DNA of 7,218 nucleotides from an uncultured Lachnospiraceae bacterium (GCA_902797705.1 CADBTX010000232.1:1-7218); one strand, 5' to 3'. Shown: positions 1 to 6,893, numbered from the stretch's first letter. Numbers and translations are program-made. Notes: generated from the letters alone by a model not told the origin.

Positions 1-384
1 AATCTGAACCGCATCTCCTGCGTAAGGATATACGAAGGAGCGGACAAATGTACATTCCGAATCTTTGCCGCACCATCCTCGGAACCTGATGTCAGGAGAG
101 CGGATACCGGAGATTCATTCAGCTTTGTTTTGGATTCGGATGCAAAGAAGGAACCGGCGGATCACTTTCTGTTCATTACCAATAACAGATATTGCAACCG
201 TCAGTTCTTACAACTGTATTACCGGATGCTCCAAAACAGATATCCCGGAACCCTTGATGTGATAGGGTGCTTTCCCGATGATCGTGTCACATCGGTGGAA
301 CAGTATGATCCGTTGCAGTATCTTCAGGATCTTATCGGGATCATAGACTGGACATACCGGCTATTGAAAGCGACCGGCCGTTGA
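1..384 (+). CDS. Unrecognised protein, C-terminal 127 residues (5' end outside window)
   Basis: The reading frame is open from base 1 to the TGA at 382-384, so this is the tail of a longer gene. I do not recognise the family. The visible part starts with strand-like stretches, then has an alpha/beta pattern: a hydrophobic strand (HFLFITNN), an amphipathic helix rich in Tyr, Leu and Arg, a second strand (TLDVIGCFPDD), and a final helix around IIDWTYRLLK. No membrane segment or signal peptide is visible. A start inside the window, such as the TTG at 130, is unlikely because the frame continues upstream with no stop. The gene ends 13 bases before the amide-ligase start on the same strand, so it probably belongs to the same operon. 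The alpha/beta pattern hints at a soluble cytoplasmic enzyme or binding domain, but I assign no function. Confidence 0.7.
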   Translation, partial: NLNRISCVRIYEGADKCTFRIFAAPSSEPDVRRADTGDSFSFVLDSDAKKEPADHFLFITNNRYCNRQFLQLYYRMLQNRYPGTLDVIGCFPDDRVTSVEQYDPLQYLQDLIGIIDWTYRLLKATGR

Positions 385-385
385 T

Positions 386-392
386 GAGGGAG
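386..392 (+). promoter_or_regulatory. Shine-Dalgarno site of the amide-ligase gene
   Basis: GAGGGAG lies 5 bases before the ATG at 398. It fixes the start of the asparagine-synthetase-like gene. The same frame has a TGA at 365-367 and no start codon between that stop and 398, so the protein cannot be extended to include an N-terminal Met-Cys. Confidence 0.7.
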
Positions 393-397
393 CAGGT

Positions 398-1936
398 ATG
401 AAAATATGCATGTATGAAGGATACATCCGTAATCAGAAGAATCTGCTTTGTGAACTGTCTCTTGAAGAAGGGGCCTCTCGCCGGGAAACCGAGGAGCGGA
501 TAATCCTTAAGGGCTTTGAGGTGTGGGGCCCGGATATGGCTCTTCATCTGTACGGCTCCTTTGCCATTGTGCTGAAGGATGATGATCGTCTGTTCTGCAT
601 AAGGGATGCCTTCGGGATAGAGGATCTTTATTACCGTATTACCGCGAAGGGAGAATTGATATATTCTTCGGACATAAAGACCATCGCCCGTGACCCTTGG
701 TATACCGGGGGTATAGATCCCGACGCACTGCAGCTGTATTGCATGTTCGGATATCCCGCGGGGGAGAAAACGCTATTTAAGGGGATCAGGAAACTGCTTC
801 CGGGCAGATATCTCAGATTTGAAAACGGCACTGCGGTTACAAAAATATGGTTCAAGCCCGGGTTCAGACCGGAGGATGGAACAGATGCCGATAAGTGGGC
901 AGACGAAATAGAAGGATGTTTTGAAGAGATCCTCAGGGAGGATGGGCAGAATCTGGATCCTTCCGAATGCATATCTTTTCTCTCCGGAGGAGTTGATTCA
1001 TCTTATCTTCTCGCTACCGCGGGGATACAAAGTGCCTTTACCATGGACTTTGAACAGGCAAGCCTCAGGGAGAGCGTTTTTGCCCAAGAAACTGCGGATG
1101 CGCTTGGAGCGGCACTTAATGTACTGAACATCACACCGGATACGTATTTTGATGCCATACCTCAATTTTTGCGGTGCACCGGGCTCCCCGTTGTCGACAG
1201 CGCAGGCATTGCATTTTACATGGGATGCAAAAAAATCGAAAAAGAAATAACGGATAAAAGGATACTTTTTTCCGGTGAGGGAGCGGATGAGTTCTTCGCC
1301 GGATATCATGTTTATAAGAGATACGCTGAACTTGGGATGGGAGATGAGCCGAAGTACTTCGGCTGCGACGGCGTTATGCCCCGGGAAGAGGCGATGCTGC
1401 TCCTTCATCAGGAAACTGCTTTCCCGGTCCAGGAACTTCTGCAGGAAACCTTCAACCCTTCTGAAGATGCGCTGTCGCATATGCTTTCCGCCGATATAGC
1501 CCTGTGGCTGGAAGGCGACATACTGATGTGCACAAAGGCTGCAAGGGGATGCGGTCTGACACCGGTCCTGCCATATTCCGACATGAGGATGTTTGATATC
1601 AGTTCAAGAATGCCGTCAGGCCTGAAACTTAAGGACGATATCGGAAAATTCGCGCTCCGGTATGCGGCCGAAAGGAAGCTGCCGAAAGAGACGGTATACA
1701 GGAAAAAAGCCGGATATCTCGTGCCGGTGATAAAATGGTTCCGGGATCCGCTATATACAGACAGGATCAGGAGCACAATATTCGGAGATACGAGCAGGCT
1801 GTTTTTTGACACAAGGATCATGGAATCTTACTGGGAACGCTTTCTTGAAGACGGGACGCGGGAATTCAGGATCATATTTGCGGTATATATTTTTGTGATA
1901 TGGTATGAAACAGTGTATGAGGTAGTTTGTAAGTGA
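398..1936 (+). CDS. Asparagine-synthetase-like ATP-dependent amide ligase with truncated glutaminase domain
   Basis: This is a 512-residue member of the AsnB superfamily. The synthetase half looks complete: the pyrophosphate loop SGGVDS at 196-201, SGEGADE at 292-298, the LPYSD segment near 391-395, and RKKAGY at 435-440, where the family carries a lysine of the AMP/catalytic site. These enzymes adenylate a carboxylate and form an amide. The N-terminal glutaminase domain begins only at the segment equivalent to the NGEIYN strand (YEGYIRN at 6-12) and keeps the RDAFGIEDLYY segment (69-79). It lacks roughly the first 70 residues of AsnB, including the nucleophilic Cys, so glutamine hydrolysis is not expected. 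Beta-lactam synthetase, carbapenam synthetase and lasso-peptide cyclases have similar lengths and also lack this Cys, so the nucleophile may be free ammonia, an external amine or an internal amine. The product is unknown. The stop overlaps the MATE start by 4 bases. Probably cytoplasmic. Confidence 0.85.
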   Translation: MKICMYEGYIRNQKNLLCELSLEEGASRRETEERIILKGFEVWGPDMALHLYGSFAIVLKDDDRLFCIRDAFGIEDLYYRITAKGELIYSSDIKTIARDPWYTGGIDPDALQLYCMFGYPAGEKTLFKGIRKLLPGRYLRFENGTAVTKIWFKPGFRPEDGTDADKWADEIEGCFEEILREDGQNLDPSECISFLSGGVDSSYLLATAGIQSAFTMDFEQASLRESVFAQETADALGAALNVLNITPDTYFDAIPQFLRCTGLPVVDSAGIAFYMGCKKIEKEITDKRILFSGEGADEFFAGYHVYKRYAELGMGDEPKYFGCDGVMPREEAMLLLHQETAFPVQELLQETFNPSEDALSHMLSADIALWLEGDILMCTKAARGCGLTPVLPYSDMRMFDISSRMPSGLKLKDDIGKFALRYAAERKLPKETVYRKKAGYLVPVIKWFRDPLYTDRIRSTIFGDTSRLFFDTRIMESYWERFLEDGTREFRIIFAVYIFVIWYETVYEVVCK

Positions 1937-3708
1937 AAAATTTTCTGACAAAACTCAATAAGATAGACAGCAGCGAGGACAACCCGGAAATAGAAAAAAA
2001 GTACAGGCTGAACAGAGATCTTACACTCGCAAAGCTCCTGGAATATCTTCCGCCGATGATCGCAACGAATATCTCCACGCTGCTCCTTATTACGGTAGAC
2101 GGGATTGTCGCCGGAAATCTCGTAGGTAATGATGCCCTTTCGGCTGTGAGTATTTTCGGCCCCATAGACACTTTTATAGGCGCCATAACCGCGATCCTTT
2201 CCACCGGAGCTTCGGCTGTCCTCAGCAACAGGATAGGTGAGGTAAATACCGGAAGGGTATTGCAGGCCAAAAAGGCAGTTAAATATATGTCTGTTCTGAT
2301 GCCGATCGCCTTTTCGCTGATCCAGATCCCACTTATCTTCGGGATCATCGCATCCTACGATCTTAGTGAAAACATGCTGTCTCTTGTCACCGCTTATGCG
2401 ATAGGGATAATGATATCCAACCCCTTCGGAATGCTGTCGACGGTCAGTGTTTATGAGATCCAGATCATGGGCAGGATGAAGGTGCTTATGAAGCTGGCTC
2501 TGCTGGAAGGCATCTTAAACCTTGCTCTGGATCTTCTCTTTGTAGGCGTATTTCATATGGGAGTAGCGGGAACCGGTTACGGGACCGCCGCCGCCTGCAT
2601 AGTAAGATGCGTGGTCACGGTGATCTATCTGAATAAAGAAACAGACATTTATAAAACCGGTGACGCGAAGATAGTTTTTTCCGATATCGCGGAGATCATT
2701 TCCAAGGGACTGCCGGAAGCCGCGTCCATGCTTGTCGTCGTCATGCAGAACTATATAATCATAAGGATAATACTGCAGAGCTTCGGGCCTGAAGGCGGTG
2801 TCATAAAGGGCGTCTGCACCTTTTGTTATTCGCTGGCCAATGTTCTCATGAGTTCCGTACAGGGCGCACTGAGACCGTTAATCGGTCTCTTTAACGGAGC
2901 AGAAAACAGGAAGGGTGTCCGCAGCCTTATGAAACAGGGAACTGCTATTGTTCTCGGGGTGTCCGGCATAATGATAATACTGTTTGAGGCCATCCCCGGT
3001 CTGTTCTACCGGATCCACGGCGTTGATACGGTTCCGGAAGGCGGTGAAGCATCCCTCAGGATCTATGTACTGTGTATAGGTATACTGGGGATCAATTCCG
3101 TTTTCCGCCTGTTCTTTTCCACAAGAGGACTGCAGAAGTTTTCCACCACCCTTACACTGGTCGGTAACTGCGCCATGCCTCTGTCCGCGTATTTTCTCAG
3201 TGCCCATTGCGCTGCTCCTTTGATATTTTTATCATATCTTGTTGCCGCACTCGTGATACTCATTGCAAATATCATCAGATACGGAATGCTTCAGATCGGG
3301 GACATGAAAAAAGAAAGTCAGAGCAAAAAACGCATATATCTTTCGGTGCAGCCGGAGGATGCTGTCGATGCTTCGAAGATGGTACAGCAATATGCCATCG
3401 AAAACGGATATTCCCCGGAACTTGCAAATCGCGCAAGGCTGTGTATGGAGGAGATGGTCGCCTATTCTGTCAGATCCAGCAGGAATGAAAACATCAAGAA
3501 TCAGATAATGTTTTCATTTGATGATGAAAGCGTATTATTTACAATGCTGGATAACGGGGCATGTATAATATTTGACGAAGATAAGGAAAAGCAGCGGATG
3601 ATCACCGATAACTACGCCCTGCTGAAAAAGCTGGCAAAGTCGATGCAGTACCAGTACGTACTCAATCTGAACCATACGATGCTCAAATTTGAAGGGAAAA
3701 AAGTTTGA
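1933..3708 (+). CDS. MATE-family exporter fused to C-terminal GHKL/RsbW-like ATPase domain
   Basis: This 591-residue protein has two parts. Residues about 35-455 form a polytopic membrane region of about 12 hydrophobic segments. It has MATE hallmarks such as VDGIVAGNLVGNDALSAVSIFGP early and GVAGTGYGTA near the end of the first half. MATE proteins export cations, drugs or metabolites using H+ or Na+ gradients. After a basic linker (459-467), residues about 467-591 resemble the anti-sigma-factor kinase fold: a MEE pair at 505-507 where the N-box begins, LDNG at 539-542 as the G1 motif, and a final YVLNLNHTMLKF strand pair. The usual N-box Asn appears replaced by Tyr511, and no Gly-rich lid follows the DNG, so ATP turnover is doubtful. 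The GTG start at 1933 overlaps the upstream stop and has GAGG at 1919-1922. The TGA lies in the TTGA overlap with the deacetylase. It may export a product of the neighbouring enzymes, gated through its tail. Confidence 0.85.
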   Translation: MKNFLTKLNKIDSSEDNPEIEKKYRLNRDLTLAKLLEYLPPMIATNISTLLLITVDGIVAGNLVGNDALSAVSIFGPIDTFIGAITAILSTGASAVLSNRIGEVNTGRVLQAKKAVKYMSVLMPIAFSLIQIPLIFGIIASYDLSENMLSLVTAYAIGIMISNPFGMLSTVSVYEIQIMGRMKVLMKLALLEGILNLALDLLFVGVFHMGVAGTGYGTAAACIVRCVVTVIYLNKETDIYKTGDAKIVFSDIAEIISKGLPEAASMLVVVMQNYIIIRIILQSFGPEGGVIKGVCTFCYSLANVLMSSVQGALRPLIGLFNGAENRKGVRSLMKQGTAIVLGVSGIMIILFEAIPGLFYRIHGVDTVPEGGEASLRIYVLCIGILGINSVFRLFFSTRGLQKFSTTLTLVGNCAMPLSAYFLSAHCAAPLIFLSYLVAALVILIANIIRYGMLQIGDMKKESQSKKRIYLSVQPEDAVDASKMVQQYAIENGYSPELANRARLCMEEMVAYSVRSSRNENIKNQIMFSFDDESVLFTMLDNGACIIFDEDKEKQRMITDNYALLKKLAKSMQYQYVLNLNHTMLKFEGKKV

Positions 3709-4331
3709 GACAGCAAATAGAATTTACGAAAAACGACAGCATCGCGGTTATAGCTCCCCACCCCGATGATGAATGTCTGGGGGCATCGGGGGCGTTACTT
3801 TTAGCCCCTTCCAAAACGGACATATTTGTTCTTACCGACGGATCCCACGGGTCAGAAGAGAGGTCCTTTGAAGAGGAGGCAGCGCTCAGAAGGTCACAGT
3901 TCGAGGCTGAGATGGAATATGTAAAACCCCGTTCATATACATGGCTGGGATATGAGGATACAAAACTGTCCTGTCATCCGGAATGTGCTGATAAGATAGA
4001 TTTCAGACCATATACGATCATATTTCTGCCATGGACCAAAAGCTTTCATCCGGATCACCGCCATGCGGCATCATTCTGCATAGACGCGATCAGGAGGCAG
4101 GGGGCAAAGTCGTCCTGTTATTTTTACGAGATAAACGCTCCATTTTACAGACCTACACATTATATTGATATAACCGGGATCGTTGAAGAGAAACGCAGAC
4201 TTATAGGTTTTCACGGGGATCAGAAAAAACAGGAGGCCATAACACTTTCTCTTAACGCTTACCGGGCTGCGCAGATGCCAAATCAGCCCGAAACAAAGTT
4301 CGCAGAGACCTTTGAAAAAGTGGAAGTGTAG
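3705..4331 (+). CDS. PIG-L/LmbE-family zinc-dependent N-deacetylase
   Basis: This is a 208-residue soluble protein of normal length for the family. The signature PHPDDE is at 18-23: His19 and Asp22 are expected zinc ligands and Asp21 the general base. A second motif, HPDHRH at 115-120, supplies the remaining zinc histidine. LRRSQFEAEM (61-70) matches the helix after the TDG segment. Relatives remove the acetyl group from GlcNAc conjugates such as GlcNAc-PI, GlcNAc-Ins in mycothiol synthesis and GlcNAc-malate in bacillithiol synthesis, and from some antibiotics; the substrate here cannot be read. The start is a TTG at 3705 that overlaps the MATE stop (TTGA), with GAAGGG at 3691-3696. The next in-frame Met, residue 70, lies after the catalytic motif, so it cannot be the start. 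Together with the amide ligase it suggests tailoring of an amino-sugar or acylated amine: deacetylation could free an amine that is later amidated. That pathway is inference. Confidence 0.88.
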   Translation: MRQQIEFTKNDSIAVIAPHPDDECLGASGALLLAPSKTDIFVLTDGSHGSEERSFEEEAALRRSQFEAEMEYVKPRSYTWLGYEDTKLSCHPECADKIDFRPYTIIFLPWTKSFHPDHRHAASFCIDAIRRQGAKSSCYFYEINAPFYRPTHYIDITGIVEEKRRLIGFHGDQKKQEAITLSLNAYRAAQMPNQPETKFAETFEKVEV

Positions 4332-4337
4332 AGATTT

Positions 4338-4355
4338 TCACGAAGGGGATCGTGA
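4338..4355 (+). other. Small inverted repeat in the 59-base gap before the STAS gene
   Basis: TCACGA (4338-4343) and TCGTGA (4350-4355) form a 6-base-pair stem around an AGGGGA loop. It lies just after the deacetylase stop, in the only sizeable gap within the gene cluster. There is no T-tract, so it is not a classical terminator. It might be an RNA processing or stabilising element, a weak operator, or chance. Confidence 0.3.
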
Positions 4356-4377
4356 TAACGTATCTTTCAATGACACG

Positions 4378-4383
4378 AGGAGG
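4378..4383 (+). promoter_or_regulatory. Perfect Shine-Dalgarno site that sets the STAS start
   Basis: AGGAGG, extended to AGGAGGGG, stands 7 bases before the ATG at 4391. It favours that codon over the in-frame GTG at 4352, which would add 13 residues outside the STAS fold and has only a poorly spaced purine tract. It is the strongest ribosome site in the cluster and suggests the small STAS protein is made in higher amounts than its overlap-coupled neighbours. Confidence 0.8.
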
Positions 4384-4390
4384 GGAATAT

Positions 4391-4693
4391 ATGACAACAA
4401 AAAAGGAAAAGATAAATGACCGGCTTAAAGTAACGATATCCGGAAGCATAGATTCCAATACAGCAGATTCTTTTCGTTCTGCAGTCATAGACGAGCTTGA
4501 TGATGTGACACTTGTGCTCTTTGATATGAATGAAATGGAATATATTTCCTCTGCAGGACTTCGTGTGATACTGGAAGTATACCAGACTCTCGAGGAAAAG
4601 GGCGGTAAGGTGATCCTTGAAAATGTGAGAGAAGAAATACGGGATATTTTCGAACTCACAGGTTTTTCGGAATTTATGGAGATGAGAAATTGA
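4391..4693 (+). CDS. STAS-domain anti-sigma-factor antagonist-like protein
   Basis: This 100-residue single-domain cytoplasmic protein is of the SpoIIAA/RsbV type. It shows the expected order: an N-terminal strand with SGSIDSNTAD (17-26), the core strand VTLVLFDMNEMEYI (39-52), the phosphoacceptor segment SSAGLRVIL (53-61), and the later strand and helix KVILENVREEIRDIFELTGF (73-92). Ser54, or its neighbour Ser53, is the expected phosphorylation site. In known systems a RsbW/SpoIIAB-type kinase phosphorylates this serine, a PP2C phosphatase removes the phosphate, and the unmodified form binds the kinase. The phosphatase gene follows with a TTGA overlap. The only kinase-like domain in view is the tail of the MATE protein, so that tail is the natural candidate partner. 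The start is set by a perfect AGGAGG. Confidence 0.9.
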   Translation: MTTKKEKINDRLKVTISGSIDSNTADSFRSAVIDELDDVTLVLFDMNEMEYISSAGLRVILEVYQTLEEKGGKVILENVREEIRDIFELTGFSEFMEMRN

Positions 4694-6864
4694 ACCTCTC
4701 AGGCGGGACCGCAAAGGACGGAATACTGAAAAAAGTTTTACGAATCGTCATCATCTCAATGGCTGTCATCGTGACCCTTAGCATAGCCGCATCCGTCACC
4801 CTTATCTTCAGGATGAAAAGGATACATCTTGAAGTAGAGGCGGAGAAAGAGAAGCTTGTGGCTGACAGATCCTGGGATACCACTATAGGCCTCGCAGAAG
4901 AGAGCCTCATGAAGATGGTCATTTGGGCAGCCGATAAAACAGATGATGAATTCTGGATACTTCAGCACGATTATCAGACACTTGGAAAACAGGTACAGGA
5001 TGTGCTCAGGTACCCTGACCATTACCGTGCGCTCCCTGTCGAAGAGCCTAAAATGGAAAACCAGGGGAAATATACCCTTCAGCTGCTGTTTCCCGAAGGG
5101 TTTGACAGACAGGATCCCGGGATGCGGGAGACAATGGGAAAGCTTGCGAACCTGGGGCCTATGATGGAGGAGATCGTCAAAGGAAATGAGGGATATACAA
5201 GCGAATGCCATATAACTACTCCTGACGGAGTCACCCTTGCCATGGATGACATGTCCGGAGATAAATTTGCGGGCGGAATAATGCCGCCATATGACGCAAG
5301 AAACATGTACTGGTATAAGGATGCCTTTAGATCCGGTAAGTTTTATATCTCCGTTCCGGAACAAAGCTACTTCTATGATTTTGAAGAGATAGTATTTGCA
5401 TTGCCTCTTTTTCAGGACGGAAAGCCTGTTGCAATGCTGGAGGGCACTACCAGAACAGATATACTGAAACAGAAGCTGAGTGAGAGAAATATAGGAGAGA
5501 CCGGGTTTTCTATCCTGGTGAATGAAAAAGGACAGCTTATGTACTCCCCAAAGGAAAGCGGGGAACTGGCAGTAAGAGATACCCCTTATGATGTGAGAGA
5601 GAGCACGAATCCGGAGCTTTCATCTGCGATCGATAATGCCATTAAAGGGAATCCCGGGTTTTCAGAAGTCCTGCTGGACGGAGAAAAGTATTATGCCGCC
5701 TATGCCCCCCTTGAATCCTTTAACTGGGCCCAGATCATGTTCATTTCTTCTGATGAACTGAACAGCCCGTCCCGCAGTCTCATTGCCGATATGAAGAGGA
5801 TCTCGGAGGATCTGTCTGATTCCTATTTAGTTCTTATATGGGAAACCGTGCTGATCCTGCTGATCCTGCTTGTGACCATTACATTTGCAGCTCAGGCAGC
5901 AGTAGTTTTTTCCCTTAAAAAGGTAATGCTTCCCATGAATCTCATGACTGAAAAGATACGGAACATGTCAGAAGAAAATTCTGTTTTCGAGATGGAGGAA
6001 ACCTTCAGGACCGGTGATGAAGTACAGCTTCTGGCGGAGACATTCACGGATTATTCCGAAAGAAACAGAACCTACCTGCAGGAAATATTGAAGATAACGG
6101 GAGAAAAAGAGAGAGCCGAAGCCGAGATGGAAGCCGCGGCAAAGATCCAGGCTGCCATGCTGCCGAAAAAGACCGGACCGATCTACGATATGAAGGAGTT
6201 TGAGATTTACGGCGATATGCTTCCGGCAAAGGGTGTGGGAGGCGACCTCTATGACTTTTTCCTTATCGATGAGGATCATCTGGCTGTCGTGATCGGTGAT
6301 GTATCAGGAAAAGGAGTACCTGCTTCGATCTTCATGGCGCTGGTCAAGAATACGGTTCAGGGCCGGCTGCTTCATGATTTTACCGATCTCGAAAAGGCAA
6401 TGACAAAGATAAATCACATCCTGATACAGGAGAGCGTGAAGTCAATATTTGTCACGTTATGGATCGGCGTACTAAGCCTGTCTGACGGGAACCTAAGCTT
6501 TGTAAATGCAGGGCACTGCCTCGCCGCCATATGCAGAAAAGGCGGCATCTTCACCATTGAAAAGGATGATCACAGCATGATCGCCGGCGCCATCGCAAGA
6601 GCCAGATTTAAGGTTAATAAGATAAAGCTTGAAGCGGGGGATACGGTATATCTGTATACGGACGGCGTAACTGAGGCGCAGAATGATGCAAACGAGATGT
6701 TTAAGGCAACTCGGCTTTTATCCGCCCTTAATGAGGATACTCTACTATCACCCTCCGGGCTTGATGAAAGGGTGAGAGAACGTATACGGGAATTTGCGGG
6801 AGATACAGAGCAGTCTGATGATATTACGACCCTTTGCTTCCGTTATAAGCCCGAAAGCAGATGA
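4690..6864 (+). CDS. Membrane sensor phosphatase: Cache-like extracellular domain, HAMP, PP2C/SpoIIE
   Basis: This is a 724-residue transmembrane signalling phosphatase. One membrane segment lies at about 15-38 and a second at about 379-407. Between them is a large extracellular region whose second half (NMYWYKDAF at 205-213, then FALPLF and later GETGFSILVNEKGQL) resembles double-Cache ligand sensors. A HAMP region (about 409-460, GDEVQLLAETF from 442) and a charged helix lead to the SpoIIE-type catalytic domain (about 484-720). Its motifs are intact: VGGDLYDF (Asp519), GDVSGKG (Asp537), NAGH (606-609), TDGVTE (Asp658) and SDDIT (Asp710, Asp711), which should bind Mn2+ or Mg2+. It probably dephosphorylates the STAS protein encoded directly upstream, in response to an extracellular ligand. 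The start is a TTG in a TTGA overlap, with GGAG at 4678-4681. The next in-frame Met lies inside the first membrane segment. The ligand is unknown. Confidence 0.9.
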   Translation: MNLSGGTAKDGILKKVLRIVIISMAVIVTLSIAASVTLIFRMKRIHLEVEAEKEKLVADRSWDTTIGLAEESLMKMVIWAADKTDDEFWILQHDYQTLGKQVQDVLRYPDHYRALPVEEPKMENQGKYTLQLLFPEGFDRQDPGMRETMGKLANLGPMMEEIVKGNEGYTSECHITTPDGVTLAMDDMSGDKFAGGIMPPYDARNMYWYKDAFRSGKFYISVPEQSYFYDFEEIVFALPLFQDGKPVAMLEGTTRTDILKQKLSERNIGETGFSILVNEKGQLMYSPKESGELAVRDTPYDVRESTNPELSSAIDNAIKGNPGFSEVLLDGEKYYAAYAPLESFNWAQIMFISSDELNSPSRSLIADMKRISEDLSDSYLVLIWETVLILLILLVTITFAAQAAVVFSLKKVMLPMNLMTEKIRNMSEENSVFEMEETFRTGDEVQLLAETFTDYSERNRTYLQEILKITGEKERAEAEMEAAAKIQAAMLPKKTGPIYDMKEFEIYGDMLPAKGVGGDLYDFFLIDEDHLAVVIGDVSGKGVPASIFMALVKNTVQGRLLHDFTDLEKAMTKINHILIQESVKSIFVTLWIGVLSLSDGNLSFVNAGHCLAAICRKGGIFTIEKDDHSMIAGAIARARFKVNKIKLEAGDTVYLYTDGVTEAQNDANEMFKATRLLSALNEDTLLSPSGLDERVRERIREFAGDTEQSDDITTLCFRYKPESR

Positions 6865-6893
6865 AGCCGTTGTACCGACAATTTTGGGGCTTA
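6846..6893 (+). terminator. Possible weak terminator at the end of the gene cluster
   Basis: TAAGCCC (6846-6852, in the last codons of the phosphatase gene) and GGGCTTA (6887-6893) can pair over a 34-base loop and are followed by ATATTTT. Inside the loop, TTGT and ACAA (6870-6873 and 6878-6881) form a smaller stem followed by TTTT. Neither is a strong Rho-independent terminator. They are noted because this is where the cluster should end and a new promoter seems to begin. Confidence 0.25.

Noticed and set aside
998..1480. 160-residue open frame on the minus strand inside the ligase gene
   Set aside because: It is antisense to the conserved synthetase motifs and has no family features, so it is a shadow frame.
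398..1936. Lasso-peptide cyclase (McjC-type) in a lasso cluster
   Set aside because: Length and missing nucleophile fit, but no precursor gene, leader-binding protein or transglutaminase-type protease is visible, and the gaps of 13, 59 and 97 bases are too small or wrongly placed for a precursor. The uncharacterised upstream gene leaves a small doubt.
1872..2348. 158-residue open frame on the minus strand across the ligase/MATE junction
   Set aside because: Its hydrophobic character mirrors the codons of the MATE membrane segments on the other strand, and it covers two overlapping real genes.
3207..3488. 93-residue plus-strand frame within the MATE gene, considered as a sign of frameshift
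   Set aside because: The main frame continues uninterrupted from the last MATE helices into the ATPase-like tail, so no frameshift is needed.
4352..4693. Longer STAS protein starting at the GTG at 4352
   Set aside because: The ATG at 4391 has a perfect, well-spaced AGGAGG, the extra 13 residues are outside the STAS fold, and the GTG overlaps the inverted repeat with poor ribosome-site spacing.
4756..5364. 202-residue open frame on the minus strand inside the phosphatase gene
   Set aside because: It lies wholly opposite a well-supported coding region, shows no recognisable domain, and its composition is that of an antisense shadow.
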